This document shows positions 1 through 8,262 of a DNA stretch of 28,924 bases, piece by piece. Location: the NCBI GenBank assembly GCA_029834535.1, contig JAQMWT010000627.1:1-28924 (forward strand), written 5' to 3'. The notes under the pieces are model-generated. The model worked only from the letters and a program-made list of their open reading frames with translations. It was not told where the DNA came from and ran no database searches. Source of the DNA: Chrysophaeum taylorii. Lineage: Eukaryota > Sar > Pelagophyceae > Pelagomonadales > Pelagomonadaceae. The position numbers and the translations under genes were made by a program. Every line of letters begins with the position of its first letter. Position 1 is the first letter of the stretch.

Positions 1-2593
1 TGTTGTACTTCGTTCAGTTACGTATTGCTCAGGAGGGTGAAATGCTTGCGTATGTAAGGCAGCTGCGAATGCATTGATGACTCCAGGATGTTTAAGCCAT
101 GGGACGTAAATTACGCGTTCCATGAGGGTGGAATATAGTCTAAGCATTTCGCGTTGTTCGTTAAAAGCACATAGCCTGAACTGTAGTGAGCGAAGTTCCA
201 TTTTACGCGCTTTTGCTTGTTGTAGCGAATAAATTGGTAGAGTAGGCAACAGGTTGCTGAGTCTAAACAAAGTAATCTTGACATTATCATCAATTTTACT
301 CTGGATAGATGATTGTCCTTTAAATTCAACTCCATAAATATGTATACCAAGTTTATCTTCTCCCCATATATATATATTGAGTCATACTGATGATGTGCAG
401 ATCGGGATCGTTGTGGTCGTTTTGCTTGGGTAGGAAACGCGCAACGTCTAGCTTTACATATCCCACATTTGGATGCTTTGGGAGAGCGGGAATGACAGTC
501 CTTATAATCATAGCATGTGTGATATTCAGCGTATCCGTAGCAGTCTAGATAGCTGGTGATAAGGACTCGGGTAGCTTTACGATGTGGATAGGATCAGCAT
601 AACGTTTAAAGTTAATTACATGTTGAGAAGCACATGTGTCAGCATATCCAGGCGTAGTCATTAGCGGCAAATTGTACTCGTTGTACAGTTTAAGCATTGT
701 TGCATAACAGGCATGTGTTGAACTTTGACCAAACACGTACTGTGTCATGAAACTTTGCGGTTGTTCGGAAGGCACGACGACGAGTGTAAAACCAGTGTTT
801 AATTTTGGTAGCAACACAGGGGGATCTGTGCCATCTTCATTATCTTCGTTGGGTAGATTATTGGGGAGCTCAGAGTGCGAGGAAGTTTCCCGAGCTTGAC
901 GACGAACGATAGCATTCTGAGCTTTAGCATTTATGTGCTGCAATAGCGGCTGAGGGATGTTATCGATTTCATCATCTTTAATGGACAGAAAAGTGTGGAA
1001 CATTTTCTCTGTATCAGCAGTCCCCCTCTGCTCCGCATCACTGGGGGGCGCTTCAGGAGCAGATGTTTCAGTTTGATACTTTTCTTCTGAAACATGAGAT
1101 TCCTTATCGGCTTCTAAGAGGTTCACAATGGTATTGGACATAGTATCAACTCGAGATAAGTAGAGATGAACTCGGGTGGCGTCGTCAGGATCTTTCGACT
1201 GTGTCGAAGCTTGAGAGGCGGCTGTTCAGAGGGTACTCAGTAAGCTGTTCATTTCCTCCTGTACCATTTTAGAGTCGGTAGAGGGGTTGGGATTCGCTTC
1301 CTGTAATTTACCAAACAGGTGGCGAAGACGATCAACTTCATAAGTATCCCGGTCCATAAGAGACATGTTAGAGCGTGCATTACGGTTAGAGGAGGGTGAG
1401 TAGACAGGACGATCGAAGCTGGTACCTTTGACGTTATAGTTCGAAGGTGGACGATAGTACGACGTGGCACGAGGTAAAATTGTCAATGCTTTATCTTTTG
1501 CATTACGAAGCTTACGAGCGTTGAAGCCAGACTGTCCAGCTACAGTAGCTAACAACGAATAAGCGTTGTTTAAAGAGTTGTGGGATTGATGAATAGTATC
1601 CATCAATAATACTTTAGGTGGCTTGGTAGCGGTAGTACCAGGGATGTAAGGGATCCAGGAAGCGGGTTTATCCAAGCGTCGGTTAGAGGAAAACTTTGTT
1701 TCATTGTATATCTTTAACAAGAATTCCAGTAACGGACGAACGTCGTTAGGATCAACTAGCTTTAACAATTCAGGATCGTGAGTCGAGTTGTTCCCAGAGC
1801 GTGTCTCGTAGAGTTTGCACCATTCCAATAAAGATTGAGAATAGCGCTCGTGATCCGAGGGATTAGTGTATAGACGGTAGATCTCCTCGTGAGCTTTAAG
1901 AGTAATTGTGCAGTTATTAAATTGGATTGATGCTTCATCATTATTTAATTGCTTTGCCTGAGTTTGGAAAGCAAGGAGTTGTTCGACAAATACATGGGCA
2001 TACCAATTAACATTTAAAGACATTCGATTAAACTGAGATTTAAGCTCAGTAACATCTGTACAAGACACTGTCTAATAGTAATGGTAACCTAAAAGCATTA
2101 CTGCACGTAGTTTATTAGGATGTGCAGTAATTGCATATATCTTCTTTAATTGAGGCCACATAGCGAGTGCTGGTTTGTCTTGTGATTCCAGATTAAAAAA
2201 TGTGTACAAGAAACCAGCATAAGTTTCGCAGTGTTTGATCCAGTCGGTATTAGAGAGACCTGTAAAGGATATGTTAGTTAGAGATGAATCATACACAATT
2301 GATTTAGGGAATCGGGCATCTAATAGATTGAGGACACGTTCAACATCCTCATTTAATTCGGGACGAACGAGATTGTATGACTCTTGGTAATAAAGTCGTT
2401 CGAGATTATTACGGACATCAACTGTTAGTTGATGTGATGAATTGACGTGCCAAGTTTTAAAATGATCAGGCAGGGCATCTTCATCAGGTAAGTTTAAGTC
2501 GTTTACTTGTTTGTAGATATCCGTAGTGGATATTGGTTTTGTTTTGACATGGCTGTGACCTATTAAGGAATAGGTTGTAGGATTGATTGGCAT
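1..2593 (-). pseudogene. gag: Ty1/copia-type gag-protease polyprotein, partial, with three in-frame stops
   Basis: One minus-strand frame runs from the ATG at 2593 to the window start and is still open there. It is interrupted only by TAG (2074-2072), TGA (1228-1226) and TAG (547-545), with no frameshift. The first part matches the plus-strand gag-like protein at 26573-27409: both have a conserved FNLES-KPALA-WP stretch, then a TDV-LK-QFN-NWY-HVF-E block. The second part matches the frame at 27393-28200, including WC-YETRS. Near 640-626 it encodes DTCAS, which sits where retropepsins have D[ST]GA[ST], so this is the likely protease active site, with Cys for Gly. No CCHC knuckle was seen. Residues downstream of the protease (about 510-1) are unassigned. 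GTG at 2602 is an upstream in-frame codon; ATG 2593 is the first real methionine. Probably a decayed copy; family assignment rests on motif, homologue and primer site. Confidence 0.72.
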
Positions 2594-3023
2594 ATTCGAC
2601 ACATAAGAATGAAGGGCTTCTCGAATGCGGGTTATATGTACAGTACGCTATTTTAAGCGTGGGCTTATTTACAAGACCAAACAAAACAACGTGCTATTTA
2701 AAAACAGGATGACTCGAGACTGAAGAATGGATTAATTCTCGAGCAGTCAGTCTTTTGTTGGGGAATAGAAGGAAAAAAACCCGCACAAGTTTCCGCGGCT
2801 TGTATAGGGAAAATTTTAATTTTATTAGCTATGTGAGTGCATATGACCAGTGACCGACCCAGCTCGGTCACAAACCAAATTAACTGGAGGGCATATACCG
2901 TCACATAACAAATATGTACAGTAGACCACCGCCAAACACATTGTCGCATTGTACTCGTGATCAGGCGCAAATTGATCACTCCATTTATACGTACAACACA
3001 GTTGGGCTGACACACCTACGCAT
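2594..3023 (-). other. 5' leader of the left-edge copia-type element
   Basis: About 430 bases lie between the primer binding site and the gag ATG, reading on the minus strand. An in-frame TAG upstream of 2602 closes the gag frame. No other gene or clear RNA structure was recognised here; short frames in this stretch look accidental. Confidence 0.5.
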
Positions 3024-3037
3024 CTGGGCCCATAACC
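3024..3037 (-). promoter_or_regulatory. Primer binding site, initiator tRNA-Met anticodon arm (copia type)
   Basis: The minus strand reads GGTTATGGGCCCAG directly after a CA-ended LTR. From memory of Drosophila copia, this is complementary to the anticodon stem-loop region of initiator tRNA-Met, the site used in half-tRNA priming. The identical 14-mer follows the other LTR at 26055-26068. Its position, immediately inside the LTR, supports the role. Confidence 0.75.
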
Positions 3038-3490
3038 TGGAGAGATTTGACCCTCTCCGGGTACATGGTAGAGACTGCGTGCAGTCTTAGGCGTGTACAG
3101 ACCATTCCGCTTGCCACATGCTACTACACGAGGTAGGGATTTAAGCCCTAACTCCTTAAGGACATTAGGTCCCATAGAAGCGTTTACACTGACAACGAGG
3201 AACGAAGCCTCTGTTAACTAACTAACTAACTTCAGACCTCTCCCGAGCATGGGAGCCAGGCCGGACCGACAGGAGCCAGTCCGGAATCACGGGCCTGTAG
3301 ACGAGGAGCGCCGAAAGGTCGGTCGGCGGAGAGTGACCATCAAGCTTGTCGCCATGCGACGAGGAGACCGCGATGTGCTGACAACCAACTCGTCGATAAC
3401 CTTCCGTCTTCGCCCCCCGGCCATACCCCGTCCCACTGTTAATTAAACAGAAAACCCCGTACCTGACGGTACGCACCTGGAGGTACTCCA
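3038..3490 (-). repeat. 5' LTR of the left-edge element, split by retroposon B1
   Basis: On the minus strand the sequence starts TGGAG and ends CTCCA right before the primer site, giving perfect 5-bp terminal inverted repeats. Removing retroposon B1 and one target duplication leaves about 228 bp. The outer boundary is inferred from these termini, because the matching 3' LTR lies outside the window. It does not resemble the LTR ending at 26054, although both precede the same primer site. Confidence 0.6.
3218..3435 (-). mobile_element. Retroposon B, copy B1, 5'-truncated, inserted in an LTR
   Basis: This is an inverted copy of the 3' part of the B element seen at 4831-5461 and 12443-12807. Its 3' tail is a TTAG-type simple repeat, seen as CTAACTAACTAAC on the plus strand. 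It is flanked by the 7-bp direct repeat CTGTTAA at 3211-3217 and 3436-3442. A simple-repeat tail, target duplication and 5' truncation are the signs of target-primed reverse transcription (LINE/SINE-type insertion). Confidence 0.75.
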
Positions 3491-3664
3491 TGTTGGAAAA
3501 GAGCTTCAGACTGGGTTCTTCATAGTCATGAAAACATAATTGCGGGAGGGTAAGGGAAGGAAGGAGGGAAAGACGTATTACGGAGAGAAAACCCTCGTGT
3601 AGAGGTAGGTGTGAAATGTTCCAGTGTCGTACACATCATAGTGTAGCTCTTTGGAGTAACGGTC
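3491..3664. other. Unassigned spacer
   Basis: This stretch includes a purine-rich run near 3545-3575. No convincing reading frame or homology within the window was seen. It separates the left-edge LTR from the remnant that starts at about 3665. Confidence 0.4.
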
Positions 3665-4149
3665 GAGTGAGCGCAAAGCCGACGTGTTGGTAGGCGGTTT
3701 CGACGGATCGGAAGAGCGATTGAGGCTCTTTACGTGAATCGGAATAAACGGTCGACGGATTACTACTCGGACTTAGACCGGATTTTTGTGGGTCTCAAGA
3801 CAAAAAGCGAGCCCAGGAGACCACCCACTGTCTCCGAAAAGAGGCAGAAAGAAGGCCGGAGAGACCAATCATAGTCTCTGGCGAGGCAAAAGGCTTTTGC
3901 CGTGTAAGTCTGTCGCACCGGTCAACCGCGCAAGTCGAACAGTAGCCGGCAAATTTTGCTGCTCGACGAGAAGTTTTGGTGTTCGAGATAGCCATTGATA
4001 TCCGAGAGAAACCGCACCATGGAAACTAGAGGAGACTGACGTTTGTTTTGCGACCGCTTTTGCTGAAGATCGACGCTTAAGACCAGAAGACAAAGACCCT
4101 GACGGAGGTAGCTTCACTCGTCTACGAACGAATATGGATGGTATTGAAC
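3665..4149 (+). mobile_element. Leader and deleted internal region of a small LTR element (left copy)
   Basis: Up to about 3965 the sequence matches the leader of the complete copy (about 6108-6440), sharing a GCCGACGTG block and CAGTAGCCGGCAAATT near the end. At about 4042-4065 it matches the end of the 343-residue ORF of the complete copy, then jumps to sequence matching 8017-8090. So most of both ORFs is deleted, and the 5' LTR is not recognisable. At 4149 it is interrupted by a solo LTR flanked by GAAC and resumes at 4483. Confidence 0.65.
3816..3879 (+). other. Two leader RNA hairpins (left copy)
   Basis: Hairpin 1 is GGAGAC, an 8-base loop, then GTCTCC (3816-3835). Hairpin 2 is AGAGAC, loop CAATCATA, then GTCTCT (3860-3879). 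They sit where the complete copy has hairpins with different stems but similar loops, which supports a selected RNA fold, perhaps for packaging or dimerisation. Confidence 0.6.
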
Positions 4150-4482
4150 TGTGGCAGTAACGCCCATCCCCCCCACTTGCCTGCCTGCCACCTGACTTAC
4201 CCTGATTGTTGCCCTGGTACTGACCTTGCAATTATGGGGGGGGTGTCATCTTGACACCCTCACCTGCGCTTCCACTGAACCCAATGTACCGGGCATTTGT
4301 TTTGCTTTCTTGCTGTCTTCTTGCTATTACCCTCATTTGATTGTCCGATTTCGTGATGGCGTGAGGTATTACGCTGAGATCGGGCGTGTGGTGGTTTCGC
4401 CCGCGGTTCGAGTTGGGAGAAAGGGTTGTTGAGGCCCCTGGTCCGGCCAAGAGGGGCGGGTGTCTGAGAGAAAACCACTACA
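4150..4482 (+). repeat. Solo LTR of the small LTR family, 4-bp target duplication
   Basis: The sequence starts TGTGGCAGTAA and ends CCACTACA. It is flanked by GAAC at 4146-4149 and 4483-4486. The complete copy reads straight through the equivalent site (around 8089), so that is a natural empty site. Its 333-bp length equals the 3' LTR at 8263-8595. The 3' third differs from the LTRs of the complete copy but matches the LTR ending at 5625, marking a subfamily. Confidence 0.8.
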
Positions 4483-4656
4483 GAACCCTGTGTGACTGAT
4501 TTTCACCCGGATGAAATCGACGTCCTCGTCAGTAACTTCGGCCTCCACAGCAACAAAGTTCCTGCCGATGTAGCTGACCGAGCTTATCGTACCATTCGTG
4601 AGCGTGACCTTCGTCACCCTTGCAGTTGAGGACGGCTTCATCTCAAGTAGGGGGCT
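4483..4656 (+). pseudogene. 3' coding remnant of the small LTR element (left copy)
   Basis: This is homologous to 8090-8262 of the complete copy. In the shared frame several differences are third-position and silent (EIDV and PAD codons); others change residues (D/H, E/Q). It ends in a purine-rich AAGTAGGGGGCT tract, a likely polypurine tract, just before the 3' LTR. The product is not recognised. Confidence 0.5.
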
Positions 4657-4830
4657 AGTATCGCCCATCACCCCCACTTGCTTGCCTGCCACCGGACTTA
4701 CCCTGCTTGTTGCCCTGGTACTGACCTTGCAATTATGGGGGGGGGGGTGTCATCTTGACACCCTCGCCTGCGCTTCCACTGAACCCAATGTACCGGGCAT
4801 TTGTATTGCTTTCTTGGTGTCTTCTTGCTA

Positions 4831-5461
4831 CAACCTTACCATGATCGCCGACTGCGGTTGCGATGGAGGACGGTGCCTCATGAATCCTGAGCCTTGCGAG
4901 GGCATCCGCCCTCCCGGCGTAGGTTGGCACCTATTCGCCTCCCGGGCGGGCCGGTTGGCAGCCGGAACGTTCGCAGTGGTAGGGTCGGATAAGAAAACGA
5001 GACTAGCCCGCGCCGCAACGACGGGTCCTACAACGCGTGGGCTTTTCCCTTTTTTTGCGTGAGGGGACGAAAGGATGCCGACTTCACTATGGGGACTAGT
5101 TCCATCGCGACGATCTCGCGGCGTGGCGGCACATACTGCTTGAGTACAAATGAACATAGCTCAGCGATCCGTTGAGTATGTCTTAGTACAAACTGAAACA
5201 TAGTTAACGGCTCGTACGAACTTTCTTATCCGACCCTAGCAGTGGGACGGGGTATGGCCGGGGGGCGAAGACGGAAGGTTATCGACGAGTTGGTTGTCAG
5301 TCACATCGCGGTCTCCTCGTCGCATGGCGACAAGCTTGATGGTCACTCTCCGCCGACCGACCTTTCGGTGCTCCTCGTCTACAGGCCCGTGATTCCGGAC
5401 TGGCTCCTGTCGGTCCGGCCTGGCTCCCATGCTCGGGAGAGGTCTGAAGTTAGTTAGTTAG
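4831..5461 (+). mobile_element. Retroposon B, copy B2, full length, carrying a MITE
   Basis: The copy is flanked by the 9-bp repeat TTCTTGCTA at 4822-4830 and 5462-5470. The uninterrupted site is visible in the solo LTR at about 4313-4340. Without the MITE and its 7-bp duplication it is about 365 bp, the same as B3. The 3' end is a TTAG simple repeat. One reading frame crosses the element and stops inside the tail. No polymerase III boxes were recognised, so it may be a SINE-like element or the constant 3' end of a LINE. Confidence 0.78.
4980..5238. mobile_element. 259-bp MITE with 17-bp TIRs and a 7-bp target duplication
   Basis: The left end reads TAGGGTCGGATAAGAAA (4980-4996), and 5222-5238 is its exact reverse complement. 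GCAGTGG flanks both sides (4973-4979, 5239-5245). Copy B3 at 12443-12807 gives the empty site, reading TTCGCAGTGGGACGG without the insert. There is no coding capacity, so it must be moved in trans. Seven base pairs is an unusual duplication length. TAGGG ends are seen in some hAT elements, but those make 8-bp duplications, so the superfamily is left open. Confidence 0.88.
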
Positions 5462-5654
5462 TTCTTGCTATTACCCTCATTTCGATTGTCCGATTTTCGT
5501 AATGGCGTGAGTGTTTACGCTGAGATCGGGCGTGTGGTGGTTTCACCCGCGGTTCGGGTTGGGAGAAAGGGTTGTTGAGGCCTCCGGCCTGGCCAAGAGG
5601 GGCGGGTATCTGAGAAACCACTACAACCCCCCCTTTTCTAAATTTTTTTCCCCC

Positions 5655-5996
5655 TGTGGCAGTAATGCCCATTTCCCCCCACTTGCCTGCCTGCCACCTG
5701 ACTTACCCTGATTGTTGCCCTGGTATTGACCTTGCATTTATGGGGGGGTGTCATCTTGACACCTTCACCTGCGCTTCCACTGGACCCAATGTACCGGGCA
5801 TTTGTATTGCTTTCTTGTTGTTTCCTTGAAATTACCTAAATTACCCTCAATTGAATGTTCGACAGCATGGCGTGAGCGGAGTGTGAGCGCTTGGTTGGAC
5901 GTGTGGTGGAACCACCCGTGGTTCAGGACAGTTGAGCGGTCACGTTGTGACCGACGGTTAGGCGAAGAGGGGCGGGTGAGCTGAGTTTCCACCACA
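5655..5996 (+). repeat. 5' LTR of the complete small LTR element
   Basis: 342 bp, starting TGTGG and ending CCACA (perfect terminal inverted repeat). It contains a T/C-rich 5' part, a G-run near 5743 and a repeat of sequence around 5828-5845 (a 9-bp insertion relative to the 3' LTR). No clear TATA box was seen. Confidence 0.85.
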
Positions 5997-5998
5997 GG

Positions 5999-6016
5999 TG
6001 GTCTCAGAAACGGGAA
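5999..6016 (+). promoter_or_regulatory. Candidate tRNA primer binding site
   Basis: Two bases after the LTR the sequence reads TGGTCTCAGAAACGGG. It begins with TGG, as expected for pairing with the CCA end of a tRNA, and could pair with a 7-bp acceptor strand plus part of a T-stem. The tRNA was not identified. It differs from the initiator-Met anticodon-arm site used by the copia-type elements at the window edges. Confidence 0.45.
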
Positions 6017-6245
6017 CTGATAGTTTCCGGGGTTGTTGTTACGCGAATCCCGGACTGTCAGTCTCCCGCGCCCGGCGGTGAATCGGTGTTCAGGCTTTGA
6101 GCGAGTGCAGAGCCGACGTGTTTGTGGGTGCGGTTCCGGCGAATCGAGGGTGTCACTCCGATACGCGAAGCGGAACAAGCGTTCGGCGTGTTCGAACGTG
6201 AGCGGACGTTGTCGTGAGTCTCGAAAAACAATCGCCTGGGGAGCG

Positions 6246-6383
6246 GGGAGTAAGCCATCGCTCCCAGAACGGCAGACCGGGGAGGACAACCATATCCTCA
6301 AGACAACCGAAAAAAAAAGAGTTCGCCTGGGGGAGACAGCCATCTCCCAGAACAGGTAGGCCGGGGAGGACGACCATATCCTC
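6246..6383 (+). other. Duplicated hairpin module in the leader RNA
   Basis: Two imperfect units each hold two stem-loops. Unit 1 has GGGAG/CTCCC (6246-6265) and GAGGA/TCCTC with loop CAACCATA (6282-6299). Unit 2 has GGGAGA/TCTCCC with loop CAGCCA (6331-6348) and GAGGA/TCCTC with loop CGACCATA (6366-6383). The left copy has one such unit, with changed but still paired stems. Position between primer site and first ORF suits a packaging or translation signal. Confidence 0.62.
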
Positions 6384-6456
6384 TAGCAAACCGGCTCAAG
6401 CGCGCAGTCAAGCAGTAGCCGGCAAATTGCTGCTTTGACGACAAAAACAAAATTAG

Positions 6457-7488
6457 ATGACGGCCCCGTGGTTTCGGGACGCCCAGGAACGTCTGCGGCG
6501 AGTCATCACCCCAGTGATGGAGTCATCCCTCCGAAGACGGCTAGATGTCGGGACGGGTGGCGAACGAGTGGAGATACCAGTGGAGGGTGCGGCGGATACG
6601 GCTGTCCGGCCAGAAGTGCGCACTCCAGAAAGTGAAGAGGTGGGGGCCATGACAGCCCCAGAACCTATGCCTGCAACGGTAGTCGGGGGCGAGCCAACGC
6701 CTATGCCCGTGTACGTACGAGAAGACGAGACGATCCGTACGGAACGACTACGGTCCGACCCAGGAACTCCAGCTGCAATCCGGGAGCCGGTGACTCGAGC
6801 ACCGCCGGCCCCACCTTACTCCGCGATTGCTGGAGAAGAAAAGATAGAGGGGGATCCCGCGCTTATGCGCACCCTCCTCGAAAAAGTTGAAGAATATCGC
6901 TATAAGATCCACTATCTCGAAGGGACGATGGAATACGAGCGAGAAGAGTCTCGGATCTCGGCCCCGGACCAAACGCTAGACCAGACGTTCCAACTTGCCT
7001 TGCAATTGGACGCGATGCCAGAGGTGGGGACGTCCAGCGACAAGCATGAAGATCCAAAAAAGACCAAAGTCCCAAAAGACAAGCCCCACCGTACGCGTAA
7101 GGAATGCCATCCTTATGTGCTGGAGCTTGTCTGTGACGCGCCACTGATAAGAGGTCAGGCCTACCGCCCTTATCGCTCGCTCTACCCTGATTTGCGTGTG
7201 ATACCAAACTCTTTGTCGTCATATTGCTTCCACGAGCCGAACGAAGTTTACGTGGCTGTGGAGCATGTTGGCACAGGACCTATTGGACTCGACCCTGAGG
7301 TACCCATGATCGAGGGAGAGATCATACCACATGAAGGTTGCGTCAAAGTACAGCTGGAGGCCGCTGAAGAGGATACAAGAGTCTGTTTTGCGACTGCTTC
7401 AGCTGACGAAGATGAGACGGAAGTCGAGGAGGAGGTCTTAGCTGTGAGACCCCCTCCTGAACCTCCTCCAGAAGAAGGAACAAAATAA
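6457..7488 (+). CDS. 343-residue protein of the small LTR element, function unknown
   Basis: The ATG at 6457 is the first one after the structured leader and the CAGTAGCCGGCAAATT block, and the frame is open for 1,032 bases. The N-terminal 140 residues are rich in Pro, Glu and Thr and look disordered. Residues about 145-175 (LMRTLLEKVEEYRYKIHYLE) could form a short coiled coil. A Lys-rich segment (about 205-220) is followed by a more globular part from about 225 to 310 with CHPYVLELVCDAP, then an acidic tail and a proline-rich end (PPPEPPPEEG). Position suggests a Gag-like structural protein, but no capsid or zinc-knuckle motif was recognised. The next ORF starts two bases after its stop. A remnant of its 3' end survives at 4042-4065. 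Confidence 0.62.
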   Translation: MTAPWFRDAQERLRRVITPVMESSLRRRLDVGTGGERVEIPVEGAADTAVRPEVRTPESEEVGAMTAPEPMPATVVGGEPTPMPVYVREDETIRTERLRSDPGTPAAIREPVTRAPPAPPYSAIAGEEKIEGDPALMRTLLEKVEEYRYKIHYLEGTMEYEREESRISAPDQTLDQTFQLALQLDAMPEVGTSSDKHEDPKKTKVPKDKPHRTRKECHPYVLELVCDAPLIRGQAYRPYRSLYPDLRVIPNSLSSYCFHEPNEVYVAVEHVGTGPIGLDPEVPMIEGEIIPHEGCVKVQLEAAEEDTRVCFATASADEDETEVEEEVLAVRPPPEPPPEEGTK

Positions 7489-7490
7489 AA

Positions 7491-7778
7491 ATGTCGAAGG
7501 AAGAAGCCACGACTCAGGAGCTGATTGCTAGGCATGCTTCTTTGGTTTGGATTCCAATCACCTATATCAGCGTCGTCGTTTATTTCGCCGGCGCTGGTGG
7601 ATCGAGTTTGGGGATCCAACGATGCAATGAGATCTATGGAACATCTTTTCGCATTGTGTTGGCTTTGGACTCATGTCCACAAGCGCGAGCTGTTTTCCAG
7701 CTCGCCAAACTTCAAACGTCACCGCTGTTCCGTCGCCACTGCTGTGGTGCAGAGCAACCAAGTCTCTACGACCGCTGA
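7491..7778 (+). CDS. Cytosine-5 DNA methyltransferase-like N-terminal fragment
   Basis: This 95-residue ORF starts at an ATG two bases after the previous stop, a spacing that favours termination-reinitiation. Residues about 37-70 read VVYFAGAGGSSLGIQ, then, after a short linker, VLALDSCPQARAVF. This is the layout of C5-methyltransferase motif I (FxGxGG, which binds S-adenosylmethionine) followed by the motif II acidic residue and Pro-x-Ala. The usual Asp before Phe is Tyr here. Motif IV (Pro-Cys) and later motifs are absent, and the frame ends at 7778 where a second frame takes over, so this is a fragment or frameshifted gene. C5-methyltransferases have been reported in LTR retrotransposons of some algae and dinoflagellates. 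It could also be another SAM-binding fold. Confidence 0.5.
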   Translation: MSKEEATTQELIARHASLVWIPITYISVVVYFAGAGGSSLGIQRCNEIYGTSFRIVLALDSCPQARAVFQLAKLQTSPLFRRHCCGAEQPSLYDR

Positions 7779-8022
7779 AGAGGAAGGCACATTGAAGGAG
7801 CGACCAGCGTATTTCAAGACGTACGCAGTTCCGTGGGCGGACGCGCCTAACGACGAACATGGTTATCCTGTACCAGTGGTGCCTCCTCATTTAGCTGATC
7901 AAGAGAGCATGCAAGTCATCCCTCCGACCGTCGCGCAGGTCGAAGAGGTGATGGCTGCGCTGGGCATTACAGACCATCCCGCTTTAAATGAGGATGAAAA
8001 ACGGATGAAGAGCGACATTTAA
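7744..8022 (+). CDS. Second frame after the methyltransferase-like ORF, unknown
   Basis: From about 7744 the frame of the first ORF becomes coding-like: it holds an acidic, Pro-rich stretch with ERPAYFKTYAVPW, VPVVPPHLAD and VAQVEEVMAALGITDHPALNEDEKRMK, ending at TAA 8020-8022. The open frame begins further upstream near 7525, but the part overlapping the methyltransferase-like ORF reads like a shadow. No start codon of its own stands out, so it may be joined to the upstream ORF by frameshifting or represent a broken C-terminus. The stop lies in a TTAAGACCAGAAG context also present in the left copy (about 4077). Confidence 0.4.
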   Translation: MVQSNQVSTTAEEEGTLKERPAYFKTYAVPWADAPNDEHGYPVPVVPPHLADQESMQVIPPTVAQVEEVMAALGITDHPALNEDEKRMKSDI

Positions 8023-8262
8023 GACCAGAAGACAAAGACCCTGACGGAGGTAGCTTCACTCGTCTACGAACGAATATGGACGGCTGTGAACCTTGTGCCT
8101 GACTTTCGCCTGAATGAAATTGATGTCCTCGTCAGTAACTTCGGCCTCCACAGCAACAAAGTTCCTGCTGATGTAGCTCACCGAGCTTATCGTACCATTC
8201 GTCAGCGTGACCTTCGTCACCCTTTGAAGTCGAGGACGACTTCATCTCAAGTAGGGGGCTTA
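8023..8262 (+). pseudogene. 3' open frame of the small LTR element, conserved between copies
   Basis: The same frame reopens after TAA 8020-8022 and stays open into the 3' LTR, with EVASLVYERIW and EIDVLVSNFGLHSNKVPADV. The left copy (4077-4140 and 4483-4656) preserves the stop and the frame, with several silent third-position changes. There is no in-frame ATG at its start. The 3' end AAGTAGGGGGCTTA is the probable polypurine tract for plus-strand priming. Function unknown. Confidence 0.42.

Larger units (their letters stand above)
4657..5625 (+). repeat. 3' LTR of the left copy, split by retroposon B2
   Basis: The left part (to 4830) and right part (5471-5625) together match the solo LTR at 4150-4482. 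About 8 bp at the LTR start, covering TGTGGC, are missing. The end is CCACTACA. Retroposon B2 with its TTCTTGCTA duplication accounts for the extra length. A G-run of 10 or more near 4738 and other homopolymers make this stretch prone to sequencing error. Confidence 0.72.

Noticed and set aside
545..2074. Reassigned stop codons or programmed readthrough
   Set aside because: All three stop codons occur, the related right-edge element has sense codons at these sites, and other elements in the window are plainly decayed; ordinary mutation is simpler.
3215..3230. TTAG/CTAA runs as telomere-like repeats
   Set aside because: They are short and always at the 3' end of retroposon B next to target duplications, so they are its tail.
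5765..6343. Minus-strand open frame of about 190 codons over the 5' LTR and leader
   Set aside because: It lies antisense to an LTR and structured leader and is repeated wherever the LTR is (also 8373-8594); no protein features.
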